From an uncultured Bacilli bacterium (lineage in GTDB: Bacteria; Bacillota_I; Bacilli_A; RF39; UBA660): DNA of 64,000 bases. Both the position numbers and the translations under genes were made by a program. The DNA is taken from positions 1 to 64,000 of the forward strand of contig CAKOKQ010000007.1 in assembly GCA_934095825.1 (NCBI GenBank), given 5' to 3'. This document shows positions 52,013-60,376 of the stretch, one piece after another. Position 1 is the first letter of the stretch. Every line of letters starts with the position of its first letter. Under the pieces are notes generated by a model, which did no database searches, was not told where the DNA came from, and saw only the letters and a program-made list of their open reading frames with translations.

Positions 52013-53828
52013 ATCTAAATATCTCTTCTATCATTTTTAAATAAACAAATACTAAATTACTACTTTTACTTTCAAACAATAATTTTCGGGCTAAATCAAC
52101 ATCATCGGTAATAATATTATCCACATTTAAATCTAACATCTTATTAATACTATCTTTACTATTAACCGTCCAAGCATATACTTCTTTTCCGTTATTATGT
52201 AAATTCTTTACTAATTCTTTATTTATAGATGAAGCCTCAATACTAAAATTATCCGCTTTATCTAACTTTAATATATCTCCATAAGCAAAACTCATTATAT
52301 ATCCTGTAGCAATTTTATTATCTATTTCTTTTATTTCTTCTAATACATTATACTTAGATGATGTTAATACCACTCTATCTTCTAAATGATATTTCTTAAT
52401 TAATTTAATAGTATTTTCTACTAGTAATCTATCTTCGTAATAAGGTTTAATTTCTACATTAAATTTAATATTATTAACAAGTCCCCAATTAAATACATCA
52501 CTTAATAACGGTACTTTAACTTCTTTATTAGAACCATCTATATTATTTAAATTAATTTCTTGTAATTGATCATAAGTTAAATCATATATATTTTTATCAA
52601 CCCCTGCCACTCTTTTTAAATTAGCATCATGACTAACAACGACTCTTTTATCACTCGTTAATTGAACATCTAGTTCTATCCAATCCGCACTTTTATCTAA
52701 GGCTGATATAAATGCCACCATAGTATTTTCTGGATAATTTATACTATCCCCTCTATGTGCTGTTATCTCTGTATTTTTTATATATTCTATATTAAAGTTA
52801 TATTTATTAGTAGCAATACCATAAGTAAAGACACTTCCCGTTATAATAGCAATTATTCCTAAAGCCACTTTAAAATGTTGCCATCTTTTCGTTGATATTA
52901 CAACTCTTCTTTTTTTATTAAAATTAATATGTTTAATTTTTTCTTTATTTTTTTCTTTATGACGATAATACATAATACTCATAACAGCATAACTTAGGGG
53001 CATAGATAAGGAAGCAAAGATTATTAAGGATACGGCTAAAAAAATACCTATAATTGTAATAAAAACACTACCTATTATCATAACCCTACTAAGTAATTTA
53101 TAGATAAGATATATTAAAGCTACCCCCATTAAAACAAAAACTAAATACAAAGCATAAACAATTCCTTGCGTAACTACTAATTTAATTAAATCTTTTATTC
53201 TACTATTTTCACTTAATTTAATACTTCTTTTCCTGGCTTCTTTAAAATCACAATTTTCTAAAACATAATAAAATATAGCATATAACCAGCGTAATAATAA
53301 TACTATTAATAACCCAAAACATCCCCAAAATATAATCATAAATAATATATTATTATTAATATAATCCATAATAAATTCTGGTATATTTATAGAAGAAATA
53401 AATCCGGAAACAACCCCTATATTTAAAAATGGTATTAAAAATAATAACATAAAGGCTAAGGCTATATTCTTAGATCTAAAAACTTCCCAAGACTTTCTAA
53501 AAGATATCGAAAGTACTTCCTTTAACTCAATCTTTTTTTCTTGATATGAGGCATCTAATATAATAATTATTGTTGATAAATCAAAAAAAGTATATACCAA
53601 CATAAATAAGATAAGTAAAATTACCATTATTATTACAATGGGATTGCTAATAAAACTAAGTATATTTTCTAAAGTTAGATACTCATATCCTGTAATTTTC
53701 ATAATTATATTAAAAAGATTCAAAAATAAAGGTGCAAATATTAAAAAACTAGTAACCTTAAAACCAGCTTGAAAAGTAACTAACTCTTTAAAATTATAAA
53801 GTAACATATTTTTTATTTTATTTATCAT
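52011..53828 (-). CDS. Membrane-anchored glycerophosphodiester phosphodiesterase
   Basis: About 340 N-terminal residues carry six or more membrane segments of the GPDPase_memb type. A C-terminal TIM-barrel GDPD domain (about 350-600) follows. The catalytic motif ITAHRGDSINYPENT, ELDVQLTSDKRVVVSHD and later NVEIKPY with AWTVNS identify GDPD. It hydrolyses glycerophosphodiesters to glycerol-3-phosphate and an alcohol; membrane-linked versions may act on lipid or teichoic-acid turnover. I start at the ATG at 53828 (after AGAGGAAG), giving 605 residues. Confidence 0.9.
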   Translation of the reverse strand: MINKIKNMLLYNFKELVTFQAGFKVTSFLIFAPLFLNLFNIIMKITGYEYLTLENILSFISNPIVIIMVILLILFMLVYTFFDLSTIIIILDASYQEKKIELKEVLSISFRKSWEVFRSKNIALAFMLLFLIPFLNIGVVSGFISSINIPEFIMDYINNNILFMIIFWGCFGLLIVLLLRWLYAIFYYVLENCDFKEARKRSIKLSENSRIKDLIKLVVTQGIVYALYLVFVLMGVALIYLIYKLLSRVMIIGSVFITIIGIFLAVSLIIFASLSMPLSYAVMSIMYYRHKEKNKEKIKHINFNKKRRVVISTKRWQHFKVALGIIAIITGSVFTYGIATNKYNFNIEYIKNTEITAHRGDSINYPENTMVAFISALDKSADWIELDVQLTSDKRVVVSHDANLKRVAGVDKNIYDLTYDQLQEINLNNIDGSNKEVKVPLLSDVFNWGLVNNIKFNVEIKPYYEDRLLVENTIKLIKKYHLEDRVVLTSSKYNVLEEIKEIDNKIATGYIMSFAYGDILKLDKADNFSIEASSINKELVKNLHNNGKEVYAWTVNSKDSINKMLDLNVDNIITDDVDLARKLLFESKSSNLVFVYLKMIEEIFR

Positions 53829-53927
53829 AAACTTCCTCTTAAGACTACTAAAGTATATCACATTAACTTTCTAAATTGGTCGCCTAAAAAGCGACAATTA
53901 CAAAAATTTTAAAAAATATTTATTTAA

Positions 53928-53956
53928 ATAAAAAATAACACTATTTAAGTGCTATT
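53928..53956 (-). terminator. Terminator of the three-paralogue operon
   Basis: AATAGCAC (53949-53956) pairs with GTGTTATT (53934-53941) on the minus strand, then TTTTATTT. Confidence 0.65.
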
Positions 53957-53964
53957 TAATCATT

Positions 53965-54624
53965 TTACTTTTTTAATGTAAGAACTGTATACTTTGATAA
54001 CATTTTGCCATTTTCTTCAACTAATACACTGCTAACATCAGTAGAATATCCCACTAGTTCGCCATTGCAATATTCTCTTTTTGCTTCAGTATAGAACACA
54101 ACTTCTTTATAGGTAGCTGTAGTCACAAACTTTTTACCAGACGGATAATCAAATTCAAAATTTTTAGCATCATTATTAGAATCTAAAATAATTCTTTTAA
54201 CATGACCATCTTTATATTTTATGACTATACCAACGCCAAGATTTTTTTGTCCAATAGGTTCTATGCTTCTACAATATGTTCCTTCCAAGCAATATCCACT
54301 TGGTGCAACAAAAGTTATATCCGAACCATGGCGATACTCTTTAGCAGCTTTATATTCATATTCGTCTACCATAATATCGCCATAATAAGCATCTGCAACA
54401 CTTTCGGATTTTTTTATCTCATTTAAACGATGTTGCATTCCAACACTAACACCATTTTCTTTTGAATCAATAAAGTTAACTACTTTACTCTTCAAACAAT
54501 CATGGCTATGATGATTAGTCATATCACAATTAATATCCATTGCAAGGCCGGTAACTAAAACACCACTAACAACTACAAGTGCGGCGTATTTTTTTATTTC
54601 ATCTTTATCAATTTTAATATTCAT
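53965..54624 (-). CDS. Membrane-anchored Cys/His-motif protein, paralogue 1
   Basis: ATG at 54624 follows GGAGGAAG and gives 219 residues starting MNIKIDKDEIKKY. A membrane segment (about 15-32) is followed by CDMTNHHSHDCLKSKVVNF, which aligns with the C-x2-T-D-H-x-K-E-x-C-P-V-T-K-x-L-N motif of its two neighbours. The Pro-Val are lost here and the His count is higher. Next is the conserved MQHRLNEI helix, then an extracellular beta domain with a YKDGHVKRIILDS strand pair. It is not recognised as a named family. Confidence 0.65.
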   Translation of the reverse strand: MNIKIDKDEIKKYAALVVVSGVLVTGLAMDINCDMTNHHSHDCLKSKVVNFIDSKENGVSVGMQHRLNEIKKSESVADAYYGDIMVDEYEYKAAKEYRHGSDITFVAPSGYCLEGTYCRSIEPIGQKNLGVGIVIKYKDGHVKRIILDSNNDAKNFEFDYPSGKKFVTTATYKEVVFYTEAKREYCNGELVGYSTDVSSVLVEENGKMLSKYTVLTLKK

Positions 54625-54688
54625 ACACAATCTTCCTCCGTCAAAATATACTAGCATACTTAAAATAAAATATCAACACTATTACAAA

Positions 54689-55192
54689 TTATCTATTACG
54701 CTTAACAACTTTTTCTAATTTAAAATCTGGATCATACTCTACTTCTGTTTGTTCAAACACTAAAGAATCCTTAGTACCATCACTATAGTAAGTAGTAATA
54801 CCATTTTCACCCTTTGAATACTCGTTAGTGTATACTTCTTCTAATCCATTTTCATAAATTTTATGAAATTCTTCTATATAAGTAATTTGTCCATAAATTG
54901 AGCCCACAATTGTCTTTTCTTCTTTATCAGTATCTTCACCGTATTTTTTACTATAATAATCCTCGGCTAAATGTGTTAACTGATGTTCTGCTCCTCTTGG
55001 AATTTCATAATCTAACTCTGCATTTTTATAATTTGGTAACATATTAAGTAATTTAGTTACAGGACATAACTCTTTAGAGTGATCAGTTTTTTTGCAACCA
55101 ATAGCAAGCCCAAGTGGCGTTCCTACTACAGCCGCTAAAACTACTCCAGCTGTAAATCTTTTAATATTTTCTTTATTAATTTTAATATTCAT
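54689..55192 (-). CDS. Membrane-anchored Cys/His-motif protein, paralogue 2
   Basis: The 167-residue protein begins MNIKINKENIKRF, has one membrane segment (about 13-32, a possible lipobox-like AIGC) and the motif CKKTDHSKELCPVTKLLNM. RGAEHQLTHL comes next, then a short beta domain with GITTYYSDGTKDSLVF at the end. The same GITTY-x-DGT strand occurs in paralogue 3. It has a GGGGGAG ribosome-binding site. The Cys/His pattern might bind metal or form a disulfide. Confidence 0.65.
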   Translation of the reverse strand: MNIKINKENIKRFTAGVVLAAVVGTPLGLAIGCKKTDHSKELCPVTKLLNMLPNYKNAELDYEIPRGAEHQLTHLAEDYYSKKYGEDTDKEEKTIVGSIYGQITYIEEFHKIYENGLEEVYTNEYSKGENGITTYYSDGTKDSLVFEQTEVEYDPDFKLEKVVKRNR

Positions 55193-55253
55193 CTTTTCTC
55201 CCCCTTTAGGTAACTGTTATTATACACTTTAATTTTTTAAAATCAAGTCCCAA

Positions 55254-55733
55254 TTATTTAGAAAAATCCAGTGTTATTAGTTCTTTACTAGTCCCATCTT
55301 TAAAATAAGTAGTAATACCATATAGACCTCTAAATTGTTCCCCTATTTTAACTTTTTTCTCACAAGTTCCATCTTCTTTTAAAGTGAACCCTTCTGGAGC
55401 CTCATAATACAAATGACCAGCCTCATCACAATTTACAAGAGCCTCTGTTGTATAGATATTATAAACTGGTTCAATAATTTCTCCATATTCTATTTTATCT
55501 ATTTGAACTTTATCTTCCCCATAAGCAATTGTCATGTTTTTTATCTGATGTCTGCTCATTAACTTTGACTCCGGATTAATAAAATAGACAATATTTAATA
55601 TTTTAGTAACTGGACAAACTTCTTTCGTATGGTCAGTATGGATACATTTAACATATATCCCTATAAAACTAATGGTTAATATCATTAAAATACCAATAGT
55701 TAATAAAATTATCCCTTTTTTCTTCTTATTCAC
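55254..55733 (-). CDS. Membrane-anchored Cys/His-motif protein, paralogue 3
   Basis: A GTG start at 55733 after GGGGGAT gives about 159 residues starting NKKKKGIILLTIGILM. The membrane segment (about 7-27) is followed by CIHTDHTKEVCPVTKILN, then MSRHQIKNM, and an extracellular domain ending GITTYFKDGTSKELITLD. It is first in the tandem set, 62 bases before paralogue 2, and follows the HD hydrolase gene. No known family was recognised. Confidence 0.6.
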   Translation of the reverse strand: MNKKKKGIILLTIGILMILTISFIGIYVKCIHTDHTKEVCPVTKILNIVYFINPESKLMSRHQIKNMTIAYGEDKVQIDKIEYGEIIEPVYNIYTTEALVNCDEAGHLYYEAPEGFTLKEDGTCEKKVKIGEQFRGLYGITTYFKDGTSKELITLDFSK

Positions 55734-55816
55734 TGCAACCAATCCCCCTTGGTTGAAGCTTATACTACCACACTTGTTTACAAAATGCAACCATTTTTAA
55801 TTCTAGTCATTTTAAC

Positions 55817-56254
55817 TTATATAGTTTCGATATCTTCTAAATATCTAATTGCTTCCCAATACTTCATGGATCTTTTTTTATCCCTATCGGTTACTTCATC
55901 CAATCTAGTTAAATCTCTATTATGTTCTAAATCTTTTATTTTTACTTTGGTTGCTAACTTATTTGTTTTAACTCTTTTAATATACATAACATAATCATCA
56001 TATTCTTTCTTTGTTAATACTCTTAAGGCGGTAATTATATCATCATTAAAATATTTACTTAAAATTTCTAAAGTAATATCACTATCTTCTATAACATCGT
56101 GTAAAAGTGCTACTACACAAGATTCTTCACTATCCATTTGTTCAGCAATATGAATAGGATGAAATATATAGGGAACTCCTGCTTTATCAGTTTGACCTTC
56201 ATGAGCCTTATAAGCAATCTTACTTGCTAATCTTGTTAACTTCGTATTTATCAT
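55817..56254 (-). CDS. HD-domain hydrolase, RelA/SpoT-like
   Basis: The 145-residue protein has the N-terminal RelA/SpoT-type hydrolase layout. AYKAHEGQTDKAGVPYIFHP carries the first His, VVALLHDVIED the HD pair, and KVKIKDLEHNRD the later Asp and Asn. There is no synthetase domain, so it resembles small alarmone hydrolases (Mesh1-type) that cut (p)ppGpp or related nucleotides. It starts after TTTAGGAG and probably precedes the three membrane-anchored paralogues in one transcript. The hybrid kinase gene before it ends at its own terminator. Confidence 0.82.
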   Translation of the reverse strand: MINTKLTRLASKIAYKAHEGQTDKAGVPYIFHPIHIAEQMDSEESCVVALLHDVIEDSDITLEILSKYFNDDIITALRVLTKKEYDDYVMYIKRVKTNKLATKVKIKDLEHNRDLTRLDEVTDRDKKRSMKYWEAIRYLEDIETI

Positions 56255-56294
56255 TAAAAATATCTCCTAAACTTCTATTTAAATTTTATCAAAA

Positions 56295-56329
56295 ATAAAA
56301 AGTAAGTAAATACTATTTTAAGTACTTAC
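56295..56329 (-). terminator. Terminator of the histidine kinase gene
   Basis: GTAAGTA (56323-56329, minus reading) pairs with TACTTAC (56302-56308), then TTTTTATTTTT. The stop codon TAG lies in the loop. Confidence 0.65.
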
Positions 56330-58637
56330 CTACTATTTCTATTACTCTATTAAATTCTCTTTCTAACTCTTTAAAATTATTAATTACATAATCAGTATCA
56401 TTTTCTTTACTTTTTAATTCATGGTCTAAAAATATTTCGGCTAATTTATTCATTCCAAAATACTTGGCATCACTTTTTAGGGAATGTACTTCTACACTAT
56501 AATTTTGCATATCTTTATTATCTAATAATTCTTTTATTTTCTTAAATTTATTTAAAGAATCTTTATACCAATCACTTAACATCTCTTTATAAGTTGTTAT
56601 ATCTCCAAATAACTCTATTCCTTTATTATAGTCAATTCCGTTATCTAGCAAATACTTTTCATCATAGGTTTTATTATCATTATTTTTATTGTTTTTCTTC
56701 GTATTTTTATCTAATTTTTTATTTACTTTTTTATCTTTAGAATTATCTTTTTTGGCATTATCTTTCTTATTATTTTCTAATTCTTCAAATACTTTATCTA
56801 ATTTAAGTTTTATTTGATCTTTACTAAATGGCTTAGCTATATAACTAGTAAACCCTTCTTCTTTATATTTTTCTTCTGCTCCGGCAATGGCATCGGCCGT
56901 TAAGGCGATAACGGGAGTATTAAATCCCTCTATTTCTTTTAAATTTTTAAGAGCAGTCTCTCCACTCATAACCGGCATCATTATATCCATTAAAATAATA
57001 TCATAAGTATTACCATCTTTAATTTTATTAACACATACCAATCCATTTTCAGCATCATCGATTTCTTTAAAATGTAAAGGTTCTAAGGCTCTTCTGGCTA
57101 CTTTAATATTTAATTTATTATCATCAACTACTAAGATTTTCTTTTTACTGTAATCGATATTATTCTTACTTAAATCTAATATTAACTCAGCTGTATTATT
57201 CAATTCTTCTTTAGTTAAAGGTTTACTCATCATGCCTATTCTTTGAGGAACATTTACCATGAAGATTGAACCTTTACCAAAAGTTGATTCTACATTAATT
57301 TTACCACCCATTAATTCAACTAATTTTTTCGTAATAGCAAGGCCAAGTCCCGTTCCTTCAACCGTGGTATTTCTTTCGGCATCTAATCTATCAAACTTAT
57401 TAAATAATCGACTAATATTCTCGGCTTTTATACCTTTTCCGGTATCTTTACAAGTAATATATAAATTACAAATATCATCTTTATTTATACATTTTACACT
57501 TAGTTCAATCTTACCTTTATCAGTATATTTGATCGCATTCGATAATAAATTATTAACTATTTCTTTAATATGACCTTTATCACCAATTAATTCATAAGGA
57601 ATATCTTTTGCGATATCAACTGTTAATTCGATTGGTTTTTCCCCTATTCTCACTGAGTCTATTCTTGCTAAGGTTTCTATCTCTTCTTTAAAGTTATAAG
57701 GTACTTCAATAATTTCCATCTTATCAGATTCTATCTTATTAATATCCATGATATTGCCAACTATTTCAAGCAAGGTATTGGAAGCATTAACGATATCTCC
57801 TAAATCTTCTTGCATATCTTTTGGGCAATTACCACGCTCTTTAATATCATTAGAAAGACCTACTATCGCATTTAAAGGTGTTCTAATCTCATGAGACATA
57901 CTAGATAGAAAATCTGACTTAGCCCTGTTTGCTTTCTCGGCTTCATTTTTAGCCAGTTCTAACTGATTAACCATTTTTAAATCAGGATTTTCAATAGTAT
58001 GATACATTAATACGGTTATAAAGGTTTCCATATATGTTACTAAAAGAATATTAGGATTAAACATCTGAAAAATCATCGAACCACTGCCTAGAGTTAAAAA
58101 GGCTAGCAAAGGAATATATTTTTTGGTTGCTAATTTTTTTATATTCCTAAGTAAACAATATAACATAATACCTACTAAAATCAAAGAAACAGCATATGTA
58201 AAATTAACGCTAGCGCCAGTTGTATATCTAACCGAAAAGTCATTTTCTACAATTAAATTTATTGGTAAAGCATAAATAAAGAACACACATATAAAATAAA
58301 ATATTGCTACTAATTTTAAGGCTTTATCTTTTATCTTTAAATTGGTATTTTTATCATGCGAAATATAAAACACATACACAGTAAATAAAAGTGCCCATGC
58401 CACTAAATACAATAAATATGATTTTAACAAGAAGTCGGCTAAAATTCTATTACTATCATATATTAATGCCCCAACTGTACATAATAATTCTAAAATAAGA
58501 CCAACAAAATTCGTTATTATTAAAACCCCATATAATTTAGTTTCAAAGGTATTAATATGTCCCTTAACAAAAAACATCAACATTATTAAGACACTAAATA
58601 ATAACGCACTTAATGGTAAATAAATACCTGTTCCCAT
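56313..58637 (-). CDS. Hybrid sensor histidine kinase (HisKA-HATPase-REC-HPt)
   Basis: About 774 residues. Residues 8-215 hold about seven hydrophobic segments, an integral-membrane sensor. HisKA has the phosphorylated His in SSMSHEIRTPLNA (about 249). HATPase_c has NLLSNAIKYTDKG, DTGKGI and GTGLGLAI. A receiver domain follows (KKILVVDDNK; IILMDIMMPVMSG, with Asp near 551). A Lys/Asn-rich linker leads to a C-terminal HPt (VEVHSLKSDAKYF). This multi-step phosphorelay layout is common in proteobacteria and rarer in small-genome Bacilli. No partner regulator is adjacent. ATG at 58637 follows AGGTGAT. Confidence 0.92.
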   Translation of the reverse strand: MGTGIYLPLSALLFSVLIMLMFFVKGHINTFETKLYGVLIITNFVGLILELLCTVGALIYDSNRILADFLLKSYLLYLVAWALLFTVYVFYISHDKNTNLKIKDKALKLVAIFYFICVFFIYALPINLIVENDFSVRYTTGASVNFTYAVSLILVGIMLYCLLRNIKKLATKKYIPLLAFLTLGSGSMIFQMFNPNILLVTYMETFITVLMYHTIENPDLKMVNQLELAKNEAEKANRAKSDFLSSMSHEIRTPLNAIVGLSNDIKERGNCPKDMQEDLGDIVNASNTLLEIVGNIMDINKIESDKMEIIEVPYNFKEEIETLARIDSVRIGEKPIELTVDIAKDIPYELIGDKGHIKEIVNNLLSNAIKYTDKGKIELSVKCINKDDICNLYITCKDTGKGIKAENISRLFNKFDRLDAERNTTVEGTGLGLAITKKLVELMGGKINVESTFGKGSIFMVNVPQRIGMMSKPLTKEELNNTAELILDLSKNNIDYSKKKILVVDDNKLNIKVARRALEPLHFKEIDDAENGLVCVNKIKDGNTYDIILMDIMMPVMSGETALKNLKEIEGFNTPVIALTADAIAGAEEKYKEEGFTSYIAKPFSKDQIKLKLDKVFEELENNKKDNAKKDNSKDKKVNKKLDKNTKKNNKNNDNKTYDEKYLLDNGIDYNKGIELFGDITTYKEMLSDWYKDSLNKFKKIKELLDNKDMQNYSVEVHSLKSDAKYFGMNKLAEIFLDHELKSKENDTDYVINNFKELEREFNRVIEIVGKYLK

Positions 58638-58718
58638 TCTTATCACCTACTATTTTATAACCTAATTTTATCATAAAAAATAGATAAGTTTAAAAAAATT
58701 ACCAATAAACTTGATAAT

Positions 58719-60332
58719 TTATTTTTTTGATTTTATTAATTTTCGATAATTAACTTGCCCATCTTCCATATTTAACTCAATATCGGCATTTAATATTTCA
58801 TTGTATTTTCTATTATGTGATATGCTAATTATAGTGCCGGAATAAGACGATATCAATTCATATATAATATCTAAACCATCTTTATCTAAATGATTTGTTA
58901 CTTCATCTAAGACCAAAACATTAATATTATTTAAGATTAACTTGATAATATTAATTCTTGTCCTTTCCCCAGGGGATAAAATATTATATGGTTTATTTCT
59001 ATCATCATAATCAAAATTAAGTTTAGCAAATAAGGTAAAAATCTGTGTACTATCTTTTTCTACAATATCACTAGTTATGTATGTGTATATAGATTCATCA
59101 GTATTAGCCTCCAGAGTATTTTGGGATATATACCCAATTCTTACACCATTACCAATATTAACTTTTCCACTAACTGCTGATAACTTTCCTAAAATCGTTT
59201 TAATAAGAGTCGTTTTCCCACTCCCATTGCCACCAGATATCATTATTTTAGCGCCAAATGGTATTACTAAATTTATTTTTGGTGTCTGAAAAGTATTATA
59301 ACCGCACACTAAATTTTCCAATCCAATATCTTTATTACCAGAAACATCACTAAAGTTAAATATTAAATTAATAGGTTTATGTTCTTCAAAATATAGAACA
59401 TCGACTTTTTCTAATTCTTTAGTTAGTCTAGCAACATTGCCAGTATTAGTCTTTTCTTTGGCAAAATTATTAGCAATTTTATCGTTGTCATTATGAGCTT
59501 TTGAGCCCAAGCCCTTGCTACTCCAAATTCTCGCTTGTTCTAATTTTGCTTTTAACTTATCTCTTTGGTCTTTAGCTTGTTCATATTCTAATTTTCTTTT
59601 CTCATATTCTTGTTTCTTCGTTACCAAGTAATCTTTATAACCCGTATTATATTGTCTTAACTCGCCATTATCTAATTCAAAAATTTTATTAACAATATTA
59701 TTTAGAAACATTTCATCGTGAGATACTATTATCATTTTCTTTGAAGATGTTTCCAAATATTTTTCTAACCATTCTATAGCCGTAATATCTAAATTATTTG
59801 TTGGTTCATCAAGTAAAAGAATATCCCTATTCATCATTAACAAAGTAGCTAGCAAAACTTTTATTCTTTCCCCACCAGACAGATGACCTATCTGAGAATT
59901 CAAATCTTTATTTAGCGATAGTCCACTCATTATTTTGTACAATTCTTCATCAAAAGAATATCCATTTATATTTAAAAAAGCATTAAGAATATCACCATAT
60001 TCTTCCATGTTATCTTCACTAAGATTATTTTCTAGAAAATGCAATCTTTTTTCTAATTCAGTAAAGCCTACTATTTCTTTTATGTATTTTTCAATCGTGT
60101 AATCGTTATACTTTATTGGTATCTCTTGATACAAATAACCAATACTATCACCATCTAAATTGATTACACCATTATCAGTAGTAATAATACCACCAAGAAC
60201 TTTTAATAAAGTTGATTTACCAGAACCATTAACGCCAACTAAGCCAACTTTATCTTGAGTATTTAAACTAAAAGAAATATTATCAAATATAGTATTGCCA
60301 TCAATTTGCTTTCGAACATTTTTTACTATCAT
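58719..60332 (-). CDS. ABC-F family ATPase, compact form
   Basis: The 537-residue soluble protein has two ABC domains: Walker A GVNGSGKSTLL and SGGNGSGKTTLI, signatures LSGGERIKVL and LSPGERTRINI, and Walker B DILLLDEPTNNLD and VLVLDEVTNHLD. The linker has a long helix pair (residues about 240-300) with SSKGLGSKAHNDND. This resembles antibiotic-resistance-type ABC-F proteins more than Uup. The second Walker B has Val where Pro is usual. It begins at the second codon ATG. The substrate, if any, is a ribosome-bound antibiotic, by family inference. Confidence 0.85.
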   Translation of the reverse strand: MIVKNVRKQIDGNTIFDNISFSLNTQDKVGLVGVNGSGKSTLLKVLGGIITTDNGVINLDGDSIGYLYQEIPIKYNDYTIEKYIKEIVGFTELEKRLHFLENNLSEDNMEEYGDILNAFLNINGYSFDEELYKIMSGLSLNKDLNSQIGHLSGGERIKVLLATLLMMNRDILLLDEPTNNLDITAIEWLEKYLETSSKKMIIVSHDEMFLNNIVNKIFELDNGELRQYNTGYKDYLVTKKQEYEKRKLEYEQAKDQRDKLKAKLEQARIWSSKGLGSKAHNDNDKIANNFAKEKTNTGNVARLTKELEKVDVLYFEEHKPINLIFNFSDVSGNKDIGLENLVCGYNTFQTPKINLVIPFGAKIMISGGNGSGKTTLIKTILGKLSAVSGKVNIGNGVRIGYISQNTLEANTDESIYTYITSDIVEKDSTQIFTLFAKLNFDYDDRNKPYNILSPGERTRINIIKLILNNINVLVLDEVTNHLDKDGLDIIYELISSYSGTIISISHNRKYNEILNADIELNMEDGQVNYRKLIKSKK

Positions 60333-60376
60333 CAAAATTTAACCCCATATAATTTTTAAAATTTATTAATAAGTTT

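Noticed and set aside
53878..53894. GTCGC/GCGAC hairpin upstream of the GDPD gene
   Set aside because: A 5-bp stem without a T-run on either strand; too small to call a terminator or operator.
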